DNA from: Capronia americana
Lineage: Eukaryota; Ascomycota; Eurotiomycetes; Chaetothyriales; Herpotrichiellaceae
NCBI GenBank assembly: GCA_016110215.1
Contig: JADWQD010000006.1
Span: 1,054,001 to 1,118,000 of the forward strand
Length of the DNA stretch: 64,000 nucleotides
Direction: 5' to 3'
A program made the position numbers and the translations under genes. Positions 30,201-39,277 of this stretch are shown here, piece by piece (within the stretch, counting starts at the first letter, position 1; each line of letters begins with the position of its first letter). A model generated the notes under the pieces. The model was not told the DNA's origin and did no database searches. It worked only from the letters and a program-made list of their open reading frames with translations.

Positions 30201-30838
30201 TGTTTGGGAAAAGCAAAGCATGGGATAGGATGAAGGACGGGGTAGTACGAGCAGTGGGATGTGAGAGGGGGGGTACAGAGGGGAGGAAAGGAAGGGCGAA
30301 AGCGGTGGCAAATTGCGAAAAGAGGGGTCCCCTTTCCTGTCTGAGTCTGAAACGGGCCACAGGCTGGTCTCGACTGGGTGGCCGTCTTACTAACCCCGTG
30401 TAACGCGTAACGAGGACCCGACGAAGCAGTGGAACTTTTGAACTTCGGCCGATGCTTGCCGCGGGAGTGTCTGGTGGAGGTGAGGATAATAAAAGCAATG
30501 CGGGGCTGATTCATAGCCTATGGAACTTGGTTGCTCAGTTGCAAGAAGCCCATGTAACGAGTATCACATCTGAAATCAGAACTTGTGTTTCGTATCTCAT
30601 AATGAATTAGTATGGCTTTTCCTGGGTATCTGTGTGAGCAACAATAGCAAAAACAGGCGAGGCTCTGCTGTTGGATTTCGCCTCTGTACGCCGCCCGTCG
30701 ACGCTAATCATGGATATCTGTGTCAAAATGCCATGTAGATCCTCGTACTCAAGCGAAGGATCATCAACCTCGTCTTGCATATGTTCGATGTTTCATAAGC
30801 ACATTTCCGCCTTCAACCCCTTCAGATCATGCCCTCCC
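27220..30838. other. 3.6-kb gene-poor interval
   Basis: No convincing gene on either strand. The interval holds a TGTGG-rich simple tract (about 27688-27760), a CCT-rich tract (about 28050-28080), a (GTTACTC)n run at 28637-28656 and scattered TACTCGT heptamers (28491, 28870, 28903, 29109, 29571). A 231-codon minus frame at 28652-29347 lacks domains and a credible start. The right end carries the 3' side of the DUF7598 gene. Confidence 0.6.
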
Positions 30839-31750
30839 CTAAAAGGCCTGACCGTGTGTGACTGCGGGATGATGGGCTAGATCGGGTCTGCTGATTTCAG
30901 GGCTCATGGCATATCGTTCGCTTTTGGGACTCCCGCTGTACTTCGAGCTCGATGCGCCCGGGCTCTGCGCTGTCTGAGGGAAAGGGCTTGAGATAGCGAG
31001 GTGCATTTTTGGCGTCTCAGCCATGACGGCATTCTTGCGGGAATACGAAGGAAGTGAATCGCGCTTGCTGCCAAGGAAGAAGGATCGATAGTGGCTTTTG
31101 CGGCTGGGAGGTTTCGGCGTGAAAGCTTCCACATCAGCTTTGTGGGATGCGACGGCACCATGGGATCTGACTTGTCGGGCTGTGAGATGGGCTTTGGTGT
31201 CTCGGAAGATAAAGCTCTGGCGGCAACAGTCAGACGATGGTACTCGGATTGCTATGGTGTCACTTACTGCGAAGAGGTTGATAAAGCCCATCACAAAGAC
31301 GATGATCCCCGAAGCAATTACGAGGCGCCAGAACGGCAGGCCAATGCTCTCCTGGCTTGTTGCCTGTTTGTTGAGATTGCCAAGCACGCTGTTTCCGAGG
31401 AAGATCATGGCAACTCCAAGCATGACGAAGCTGGATCGAGGGCTGAAAAGAGGCCAATTCTTGGAGATGTAGGACTTGAAGAGGGACAACTCGGTAAGGA
31501 TGAGGAATCCTGAATGAGAATGAGCATAGGTTCCCAATTCCCAATGGTGTTTTGAAGACTTACCGCTCATTATGACTCGGATGATATGCTCACAGGCATC
31601 AAAGAAGAAAAATTTCGAGACAATGAAAGTCTTGACCAGCATGACTGAACTCGCCGCAACCACAGTGAGAAGGGCAATTATGTTCATGACTCGGATGATG
31701 TTGAGCACGACGTAGCCAGCGCCGGCTAGTTTCTTGGGGAAGAAGAGCAT
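30839..31750 (-). CDS. DUF7598-type four-TM membrane protein, three exons
   Basis: Exons are 31750-31564, 31509-31268 and 31216-30839, all with GTAAGT donors, giving 268 residues. The intron 1 join gives RVIMSG-FLILTELSLF; intron 2 joins INLFA to SFIFRDTK. Four hydrophobic segments are apparent: about 22-45, 60-75, 90-108 and 125-145, with NIIRVMNIIALLTVVAAS, KFFFFDACEHIIR and LGNLNKQATSQE as conserved-looking blocks. The C-terminal half (about 150-268) is hydrophilic, Ser/Pro/Lys-rich and probably cytosolic. I recognise it as a conserved filamentous-fungal family (DUF7598) with no known function. Reading through the introns would insert polar stretches between membrane segments, which favours splicing. 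Confidence 0.78.
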   Translation of the reverse strand: MLFFPKKLAGAGYVVLNIIRVMNIIALLTVVAASSVMLVKTFIVSKFFFFDACEHIIRVIMSGKSSKHHWELGTYAHSHSGFLILTELSLFKSYISKNWPLFSPRSSFVMLGVAMIFLGNSVLGNLNKQATSQESIGLPFWRLVIASGIIVFVMGFINLFAVSDTIAIRVPSSDCCRQSFIFRDTKAHLTARQVRSHGAVASHKADVEAFTPKPPSRKSHYRSFFLGSKRDSLPSYSRKNAVMAETPKMHLAISSPFPQTAQSPGASSSKYSGSPKSERYAMSPEISRPDLAHHPAVTHGQAF

Positions 31751-32799
31751 GTTGCTGTATTGGACGGTTTGAACGATGGGGGAAAGAGATGTCTGTCGTC
31801 TGAATCTTGGGGAGCCGGAATCTGTCGTTGAGGAATCTTGAGGTTAAGAAGGACTGTACAGGTCGCTGAAAGGCGATATTTGCGAAGATCAATTTAACAA
31901 CTGGGGTATCTCGTGAATAGAACAATAGGATTAGAGAAGGCTATTGAGTTGCCGGAGCATCAATGGGGTCGAATGGACATGGGAAAACCGCAGCAAGCAG
32001 AAGTGACAAGAAGCTGGGGCAGGGAGCAGCAGAAATGAACAATTCTTCAATGACTCTTATCGGGCCTGGAGTCGAGAGTCGTCTCGTCATATCGACGTCT
32101 CAGAATGACAGTTGCAATAGGCGCGCGAGCGCGAGATGAAGCTGTAGTAAACCCATTGTGTACTCCACGAGGCCAGACGTGTCCATTGGTCGGATGGTCG
32201 TACTGTCTGAAAAGCCCGAGAAATCAGTTTCAGACAGGAAAGTCTTCTCGCCACGGAGATATCAAGACAAATCGAGCCCGTCGATGCCCAATACAGTCAG
32301 GACTGTACAGCTACAGCAGATCTGCTGGTTTCCTCAGGCTTGACGGAGGCGTGAGGAAGGAGTGGCTGTGGTTCAACGACATTGAAGGGTCGGCAGAATC
32401 TGAAACGCGCTTGAAGCCTGCTGCCTTATTTGGCCCTTAACGCCGAGTCCATTTCGCAACTGCCGCCGCCTTGTGCACGCCAGAAGAACGTTGTGCTCTT
32501 CGTGGAGTGACCAGCAGGATATCTCAGCGCCATCACAATGATTGTCAGTTAATTGATGATGGGGGTGACAGCAACGAGGTAAGACGGAGGTTGATTCCGA
32601 ATCCGACTCGGAGGATTTTCATCGGGCGCGCGATTTCTTTTTGCCGAGGAGACTGCGCTCGGTCACTGAAGGCTTTGACCAGCGTGTACATCCCTACTTC
32701 TCTCTCACCGACACCCGCACTTGAATGATAACCTACCATCTAGTTCTCCTGAAACATCTAGAATCTTAAGAAGCCGTTCTACTCACCGTCGCTGCAACC
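31751..32799. other. divergent intergenic region, no gene recognised
   Basis: About 1.05 kb between the DUF7598 gene (minus) and the SERF-like gene (plus), presumably carrying both promoters. Open frames such as 32105-32440 show no domain. Confidence 0.5.
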
Positions 32800-33187
32800 A
32801 TGACTCGGGGTAATCAGAGAGACAAGGCTCGTGAGAAGAATCTGAAAGAGCTAGCTGGGCAGGTAAGATTTGCCTCGTCACAAACAAAGTCTTCTGGTTT
32901 CCCATGGTCTCGCCGGGCAGCAACTACTCGAGGCTTCGCGGGCGTGATAACATGGTTTGACGACGTGCAAGCGTGAGACTGACACTTGTTCCGCGACAGA
33001 AAAAGAAGAACACCCAATCTGGCACCGAGTTTCAACGGACGAAAGAACAACAGGCGGAGATCATGCGACAAAAGCAGGCAAAAGGTGGGTTAACACGCAC
33101 GTCTAGATCGAGCACAAGGACCGTAGTTCTGACTGCGGGACAGCCGAAGCCAAAAAGGGAGAAGGGGCAGACACGAAGAAGAAATGA
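32800..33187 (+). CDS. SERF/4F5-like small protein, three exons
   Basis: Exons are 32800-32862, 33000-33084 and 33144-33187, phases 0 and 1, giving 63 residues. The start MTRGNQRDKAREKNLKEL is the SERF/4F5 signature. The middle KKKNTQSGTEFQRTKEQQAE and the tail QKQAKAEAKKGEGADTKKK complete the usual length and composition. Without the second intron the frame would run on to 33266 into unrelated Arg/Ser/Pro-rich sequence. The GTGGGT donor, a TTCTGAC branch-like site and the GGGACAG acceptor support splicing. SERF proteins are small, highly charged and disordered; animal members accelerate amyloid formation, while the fungal role is unknown. Confidence 0.85.
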
Positions 33188-33818
33188 GCCCATTCCCTCA
33201 CCGGTTCAAGAAGCATCGTCTCCCTCCTTCCGTGGGCGCACTGGGAATGAATATGAAGCGGCTTAGCGAGGAGTTTTGTTCGAGGCGCATGCAGGCGAAC
33301 AGCGGTGAATACTAGAGTTGGCTACATTTCGATCATTTGGTCGCCAGACCATTCATCTCCAAGGCTTTACGGTCGTTTCGATTTCATCTTTGGTCGAGGA
33401 TCTGGTCCGTGGCGCATACGAGTTCCCGTTTTCTGTCCGTACAAGCGGACATTAGGCTTGTAGCGAGATATACGAAGTGACCTGAGTTCAAAATCCATGT
33501 TGTACGGGGTGGTAGTAGAGCTTGACTCTCTCGTGCGTAGATCTCGCGCTGCTATTAGACCTACTTCGCGTACATGTGCCTCTAGGCCACAATACAATGC
33601 AGACAAGGCTGTAATTATGTTTCAGCCTTGCGATCTGGAAAATCAATTTTCCAACTCCGTCCATATATGCAGAAGCGCGAGGCCATGTCTCAAGAATGCC
33701 CCGACCAACCTGAGCCGTGAGCCAACCAACAATGCTGAAGCAATAGAATCAGAATCTTCAGAAGACCGACCCCCTGATCTAACATGTAACACTCTCATCC
33801 TTGATCTATTCTAGAGCC
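33188..33818. other. intergenic, no gene recognised
   Basis: About 630 bp between the SERF-like gene and the membrane protein gene. Frames at 33497-33814 (plus) and 33367-33606 (minus) have no recognisable content. Confidence 0.5.
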
Positions 33819-35181
33819 ATGACCCTCTGGAGCAGGTACGCAGCCTTCCCCCCCTTCTTTCCGCGGAATCAGACGAAAAATACAAGAGGTACTCGGTAAT
33901 TAACGAACGACGGCTTCAAAAGCATCAAACCATTTTGGCCGCTTCTCTTCACATTCATCCTCCCCCGAGCGATCAATTACTACCGGGCGCTCAAAGTCGC
34001 GTACCGAACACGACCCCCGCCCCGTCCTCTCGATCACAAGACAGCCCGCGGCCTGAACGCGCTCTTTGGATCGATATGCACGTTTCTGTACGCCTCGTGG
34101 CCCAACCTGAGGGGGGATCTCAGCGAGCATAACGTCTTCGTCATCACGCAGAGCAGGCTGGGCGTCGCGACGGATGTACTCTTCGAGAGGCTAGCGCTGC
34201 TGAGGGACGGCGGGCGGCTCATTGACGTGGACGAGACGTTACGCTCGAAGCTCACGTCGCCGGCGTAAGTTTACATATTTCTCCTTCTGTCACTTATCTC
34301 GTGCTTTTCTACTACGCACACACTGTTGAACCGTTGATGTGCCGATACATAACGCTTAGCGCTTAATGCTTGATGATTCATGCATGGTTCATGATACATG
34401 ATTGACGGTTGAACGACATGGTAGTCTCCGCCAACTGTACCTCCGCTTCGGCCCCTCGACGCTTCTGGGCTGCCAATTCTGCCACCCGGACGACCCGCTG
34501 TCCTATCTCCTGTACCACCTCCCGACGAACACCCTTCTTCCGCACCTATTCCACATTCTCATCCTCGGGCTCGCCACCTCGGAGACCGTCTCCGGCTACG
34601 AAGCCAGCACGTGGCGGCACAGCGCCGTGGTCTCGGCCCTCGTCCTCGCCGCGCTGGACGTCTTCCTCACGACCACGTACGCGCCCGTAGTGCCGCCAAG
34701 CACGACCGCCCCGGCGGGGACATTCTGGATCGGATCTTCAATCCGGTACCTGGCGCTCGTGGTGTTTGACGCGGGCGTCGCGTTTCTGATGTACGCGTGT
34801 GCGACACGTCGGTTCTATCTATTCCCCACGCTGGCGACCTCGAATGCGGCCGATATCGATCCGGAACTCAGCAGGCGGAAGACCGAGGAGACGCTCACGC
34901 AGGCGACCCTGGCGTTGCAGATGGCGGGGACGAATCTCCGCGCCTACAGTATTGCCAGGAATGCGGTGGTGAGGAATCCCGGCTTGAAGGCCGCGGATGA
35001 TGAGTACTGGCGGACTGTGGTCGCGATGGAGGGCAACGAGAGTGTGTTGGGGGATGAGGAGGTCCAGGCCGCCATCGCGAGGGCGTATGGGAGCGGCGGC
35101 GTGAATGTGGAGAGTGTGAGAAGGGAGGCCGAGGCATTTGTCAAACATGCTACGAGGGCGTTGGATGGGGCTGCGAGATAG
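33819..35181 (+). CDS. conserved fungal multi-pass membrane protein, three exons
   Basis: Exons are 33819-33835 (17 nt), 33923-34264 and 34425-35181, giving 371 residues. The tiny first exon gives MTLWS, joined in phase 2 to SIKPFWPLLFTFILPRAINYY. An in-frame TAA just upstream of exon 2 rules out extension there. Hydrophobic segments occur at about 9-25, 50-65, 155-170, 185-202 and 225-245. A CQFC pair and HPDDPLSYLLYHLP lie near 133-152, and a helical cytosolic tail follows (about 255-371). The layout LKPFWP / INYYRALKVA / LTQSRLG-type block / LYLRFGP is one I recognise from uncharacterised Pezizomycotina proteins. No function is assigned. The gene ends 168 bp from the convergent HRQ1 stop. 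Confidence 0.7.
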
Positions 35182-35349
35182 AGTTTGCGTGAGGCGATAG
35201 AAGTTCGACGTCAACGATAGAGAGATAGACAGCGCATGCATGAATTCGTCGACCCCCAGCATTCAATCGTGTGGGTAGGGTACTCATCCCAGCTCTATGA
35301 TGCAGTGTTCGTTTTGTATGAAAGAGAAACCCCGGTCGTGCTTCATTAA

Positions 35350-38300
35350 TCATTCTTCATCCTTGATGACAATCGCATCTTCGTCATTCTTCTCCTTCTT
35401 CACGAATCCGCTCTCCCGTTCGACCACCCTCCGTCCGTCCCGTCCCATGACCTCGGTCGCGAACACGACGGTCTCAACACCGGCAGGAACTCTCTCCTCC
35501 TCTCCCTCAGGCAGGTCATCGACATCGATCTCCAAGCCGAGGAAGCTCTTCAGAATCACCTCCGCCCCCGCTTTGCTCATGACCGTATTTTTCTCTTTAC
35601 ACCGCTCATCGCAAATACACTCGGTGCAGCCATCCAGACAATGGCAAGCCGCAACTCGCCCGACCGCCCTCTCCAGCAATCTATCGACGAATTCGAACGC
35701 CTTGGCCGCGATCCCACTCCCCGCGGGCCCGCCTTTCGCATCATAAAACGTCAGTCTCGCGGGGCGTTTGCGCTGCGTCTCCTTCTTGGCAAACTCCTTC
35801 AGCGCGTTCTTGCACTCGGTACGCACATCGCCGGGCATGCTGACCACGAATTGCGGCATGAGACTCATGACGGCGTGTTCTGCGGCATGGATCGCCGCCG
35901 CCAGATTCAACCGCTTGTGCTGCAGGATTTGGAGTGCGTATTTGGGCACATCGAGCCACAGGCCCTTTGAGTGAATGATGATGGGTGGATTGTCCACCGC
36001 TACAGCATCCAGGATGCGGCGCTTCTGATCGACTTTGAAGAACCCAAATACCACGGCGTGCACCTTGATCCGCCCGAAGTAGGCTTTGGTGAGAGACGTG
36101 GCCGAGACGCGCCGGACTTGTTCCGTCTCGATAGGGTCGACGTCGGTGTAGTCGCGCTGCTGGGTTGTCCAGTCGACTTTGACGAGCTGCACGCGTGCCA
36201 TCTTGCGTTCGGGCGAGAATTCTTTGACCATGTATGTCCGGCCCTGGTGCAGGAAGATGCCGCCGTCGTAGAGTGTGAAGAAAGCGCGCGATGCTTCGAC
36301 TTCCTCGAGCACGATATTTCGACCGTGCGTAATGTCGATGACTGCAAAGTGATCCTCTTCGGTATCTCTTATTGCCACGCATCGTGAAGGGAAAGGTCGA
36401 AACCGCGCATTGCAGTGATAGAACCCCATCGGGTCGTACGTGAGTCGGTCTGCGCATATTTCCGTCACCATCTTCCCCAGGTACTTCTCGTCTTCGTCGG
36501 GCTTTATGGGCATTTCGAAAGCGGCGCATTGGATGTGCCCTTCCACGACGAGTTCGTTGGTCAAGTCGACCTGCAATTCACAGTTGGGTTTGGTGAAGAT
36601 CTCATCCGGGTTTTGCATGTAATGTTGATCCACAGCGAAACAGTCGCCGACCAGGATGGAGAGGGAATCCCGATTTCGTCGCCCAGCTCGACCACTTTGT
36701 TGTCGCAGGTTGGCGATCGTGTAGGGGAAGCCCATTGTGACGACGGCATCGAGGGAGCCAATGTCCACACCTAGTTCGAGCGCTGAGGTGGCGATGATGC
36801 CCATGAGTTTTCCGCTGAACATCTCTGATTCGATGCGCCGGCGGTCTTGGGCTGAGTACCCGCCTCGATAGCCCATGACCAGTGCGGCACATTCTGACCT
36901 CTCCAGGCTGGTGAACTCGGCCTTGACTGCCGCGAGCAGGACTTCGCACTGCTTCCGCACGCGACAGAATGCAATGGTTCGGACCCCGCGTAATATGAGT
37001 TGACAGATCAGGCGTGCGGTCTCAGCAAAAGCGTCGCCTCGACCAGAGGAACTGTCACCTGGGTCTTTGAACGGCGTGTTCCAGCAGATGAATTCCTTCC
37101 TACCGGACGGCGAACCATCAAAATCAGTCAGCTTAACTCTATCCACGCCGAAGATCGTCTTCATGTGTTCTTGTGGGTTCGCCACCGTGGCGGAACACGA
37201 GATGAATTTCACCTTGCGGTTTCCCACCGCGGCACATATTCGTCGCAGGCGACGCATGATGAATGCTACGTGGGCGCCGAAGAGGCCGTTGTACACATGC
37301 AGTTCGTCAACAACAACGTACTTCAGGTTCTGAAGGAATGTCCTCCACCCGCTCTCCTGCGGCAGGATTGTGATATGCAACATGTCGGGATTGGTGAAGA
37401 TGATTCGACCTTCGTCCCGGATCTGATTGCGTTCCCTCATCGGGGTGTCGCCATCGAATGTTTCGACGATAGTATGCTCCAAGCCGGGAATGTACTTCAG
37501 CAGCTCTTTCAGACTTCTCCTTTGATCCTGCGCAAGCGCCTTGGTCGGGAAGATATACAAGCCTCGACTCTCAGGATCCTTTTCGAGTTCGTGAAGCATT
37601 GGGATCTGGTAGATCAGCGACTTCCCTGAGCTTGTTGAAGTTGACACGATAACGTGATGACCATCGTGCAGGTTATTGATTGCTTCGGCTTGGTGGGAAT
37701 AGAGCTGGGTGATGTTCTTGCAGTTGTAAAGCGCGTTGACTAGGTTCTGGGACATCGGGAAGTTGAGATCGCCGTATATGGCTGGTTGAGGATCGAAGAC
37801 GCGATGCCCATCTGGCACAATTTGGTGCGTATACCACTCCAACTCGCTGATTTCCTTCACGATTTCTGAGATGGACTTCCGCTCTTTGGGGATCACCTTG
37901 GGCAGGTTGTCGATTTGCGGAGCCGGGGTCGTGGGGCGACTTGTGGAGGGATAGGGAAGGTATTGTTGTTTCATCTCCATTATCTTCGCGACCGCATCCT
38001 TTTGCTCTTCGGCACACTGGTTGAGGAATGAATTGACAGCGGACGTGAATTTGGCATCGCGCTTCTCGATGAGTCTGAGCATGGACTTCTGGCTGAACAC
38101 AGGCATCTTGAGATCTTCATTGCGTAACTTGTTCGTCGCTTTGGTCGGCTGCCCCGTCTTTGGATCAACGACCTGTCTCTTCAGATCGCCATCGATGAAT
38201 TCGAACAAGAGCAGCTCCTTGGCCTCTCCAGGCGCGTCTTTTGGCGCGTTCTCGTCCTCTTGGAGAGATCGAAAATGTTCTGCCCTGCCACCCTTTACAC

Positions 38301-38790
38301 CATCCTCTTCACCCATCAGGGTGACCAGCAGGTGTTCTTCATCCACGTATGCAAAGTTGATTGCTCGAGGTATCAAGGCCTTGACCTGCGCCACATCGTC
38401 CTCAACCAGCGGCCTCTTGATATGTCTTTCTACCGCAGCCTTGATGTTGTCCCATGTCGTCGCGAAGTGCTTCCTGGTGCAGCAGAATGTGTAGACCAGA
38501 TTCAAGGCGCGGTGTAGTTGTGAGAGGTACTTGAAGTGCTCCGGCCAGGGGATCTGAGTTTCAACCAGGTTTGAGGAGGAATTCCGCCGCAGTATTGCTG
38601 GCTTCGAGGATGCCTTGATTGTTCTTGGCCTGGCACCCCCATCATAGTCTTTCGTTGGTACTGTAGTCGTTGTCGACGTCGTGGCAACCGAGTCAGCGTC
38701 GATGGACTGTGGTTCATCGTCGGTGGGTGCTCGCTTTCGTTTCCGCTTGACGGGCACTCGAGACACGGTCGCAGCCTGCAACTTCGCCAT
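35350..38790 (-). CDS. HRQ1: RecQ-related 3'-5' helicase HRQ1
   Basis: A 1146-residue, intronless superfamily-2 helicase of the Hrq1/RecQ4-like group, involved in interstrand crosslink repair and genome stability. Visible features are a basic KRKRKR stretch near 15-20 (possible nuclear signal), a Q-region with LYSHQAEAI (about 363), Walker A STSSGKS (about 385-391), a DELH box (495-498), SCSATVANP, LELGVDIGS and QQSGRAGRR (motif VI). The C-terminal DUF1998 zinc-binding region shows CHCLDGCTEC-ICDERC near 1045-1060. The length agrees with fungal Hrq1. The first ATG is used. Antisense open frames within it are shadows. Confidence 0.95.
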   Translation of the reverse strand: MAKLQAATVSRVPVKRKRKRAPTDDEPQSIDADSVATTSTTTTVPTKDYDGGARPRTIKASSKPAILRRNSSSNLVETQIPWPEHFKYLSQLHRALNLVYTFCCTRKHFATTWDNIKAAVERHIKRPLVEDDVAQVKALIPRAINFAYVDEEHLLVTLMGEEDGVKGGRAEHFRSLQEDENAPKDAPGEAKELLLFEFIDGDLKRQVVDPKTGQPTKATNKLRNEDLKMPVFSQKSMLRLIEKRDAKFTSAVNSFLNQCAEEQKDAVAKIMEMKQQYLPYPSTSRPTTPAPQIDNLPKVIPKERKSISEIVKEISELEWYTHQIVPDGHRVFDPQPAIYGDLNFPMSQNLVNALYNCKNITQLYSHQAEAINNLHDGHHVIVSTSTSSGKSLIYQIPMLHELEKDPESRGLYIFPTKALAQDQRRSLKELLKYIPGLEHTIVETFDGDTPMRERNQIRDEGRIIFTNPDMLHITILPQESGWRTFLQNLKYVVVDELHVYNGLFGAHVAFIMRRLRRICAAVGNRKVKFISCSATVANPQEHMKTIFGVDRVKLTDFDGSPSGRKEFICWNTPFKDPGDSSSGRGDAFAETARLICQLILRGVRTIAFCRVRKQCEVLLAAVKAEFTSLERSECAALVMGYRGGYSAQDRRRIESEMFSGKLMGIIATSALELGVDIGSLDAVVTMGFPYTIANLRQQSGRAGRRNRDSLSILVGDCFAVDQHYMQNPDEIFTKPNCELQVDLTNELVVEGHIQCAAFEMPIKPDEDEKYLGKMVTEICADRLTYDPMGFYHCNARFRPFPSRCVAIRDTEEDHFAVIDITHGRNIVLEEVEASRAFFTLYDGGIFLHQGRTYMVKEFSPERKMARVQLVKVDWTTQQRDYTDVDPIETEQVRRVSATSLTKAYFGRIKVHAVVFGFFKVDQKRRILDAVAVDNPPIIIHSKGLWLDVPKYALQILQHKRLNLAAAIHAAEHAVMSLMPQFVVSMPGDVRTECKNALKEFAKKETQRKRPARLTFYDAKGGPAGSGIAAKAFEFVDRLLERAVGRVAACHCLDGCTECICDERCKEKNTVMSKAGAEVILKSFLGLEIDVDDLPEGEEERVPAGVETVVFATEVMGRDGRRVVERESGFVKKEKNDEDAIVIKDEE

Positions 38791-39277
38791 GAGGGACTAA
38801 AACCTCAAGCCAGCAGACGTCGAGTACGAATGGCTGCAGCCCCGGCCATTGACGGCCTTTGTGGTACCTCAACAACGAACAAGGAGAAGATTACATTGAC
38901 CTCAGGGCTTGTCAAGTGACGTCAACAGCTAAATGCTGCGGATCGCGTCCAACCGCGAAAAATCACGAAACCATGTGACAAGCAAAGGGAAGGGAGCAGA
39001 TCATCTACAATCAAGTGCTATTCCTGTTCTATCTGAAGTACACAAAAACTCCAAGTGTCCAAGCCACTTTGTTCGTGGCAGCCTGTCGTCGTCAAAATGT
39101 TGTCATTAAACACGCCGCCAATGACGCTGGCGCCCGCGACGCCGACAGAGACGCAATGGGCGCCAACAGCCGCCAAATGTCGATGGTGCCCGCGACGGCG
39201 ACACAGCGACGCTGTGTCGCCGCCGCGTCCACCCGACCTGATCATGCTGTTGGCGCCCATTGAGCGCCGCGACCACC
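38791..39277. other. intergenic with a nested inverted repeat
   Basis: 487 bp between the HRQ1 start and the RBR ligase stop. It must hold the HRQ1 promoter and the RBR 3' UTR. The right half contains the inverted repeat listed next. An open frame at 39055-39339 (plus) is antisense and without domains. Confidence 0.55.
39154..39262. repeat. nested perfect inverted repeat (possible cruciform or MITE remnant)
   Basis: Outer arms of 17 bp, 39154-39170 and 39246-39262, are perfectly complementary (arm core GGGCGCCAACAGC). Inside is a 12-bp perfect hairpin with a 3-nt loop, 39196-39207 and 39211-39222 (CGGCGACACAGC). It starts 16 bp beyond the RBR ligase stop codon. Confidence 0.9.

Noticed and set aside
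33000..33266. Unspliced read-through version of the SERF-like C-terminus
   Set aside because: The spliced tail AEAKKGEGADTKKK matches the family, while the read-through gives unrelated Arg/Pro/Ser-rich sequence.
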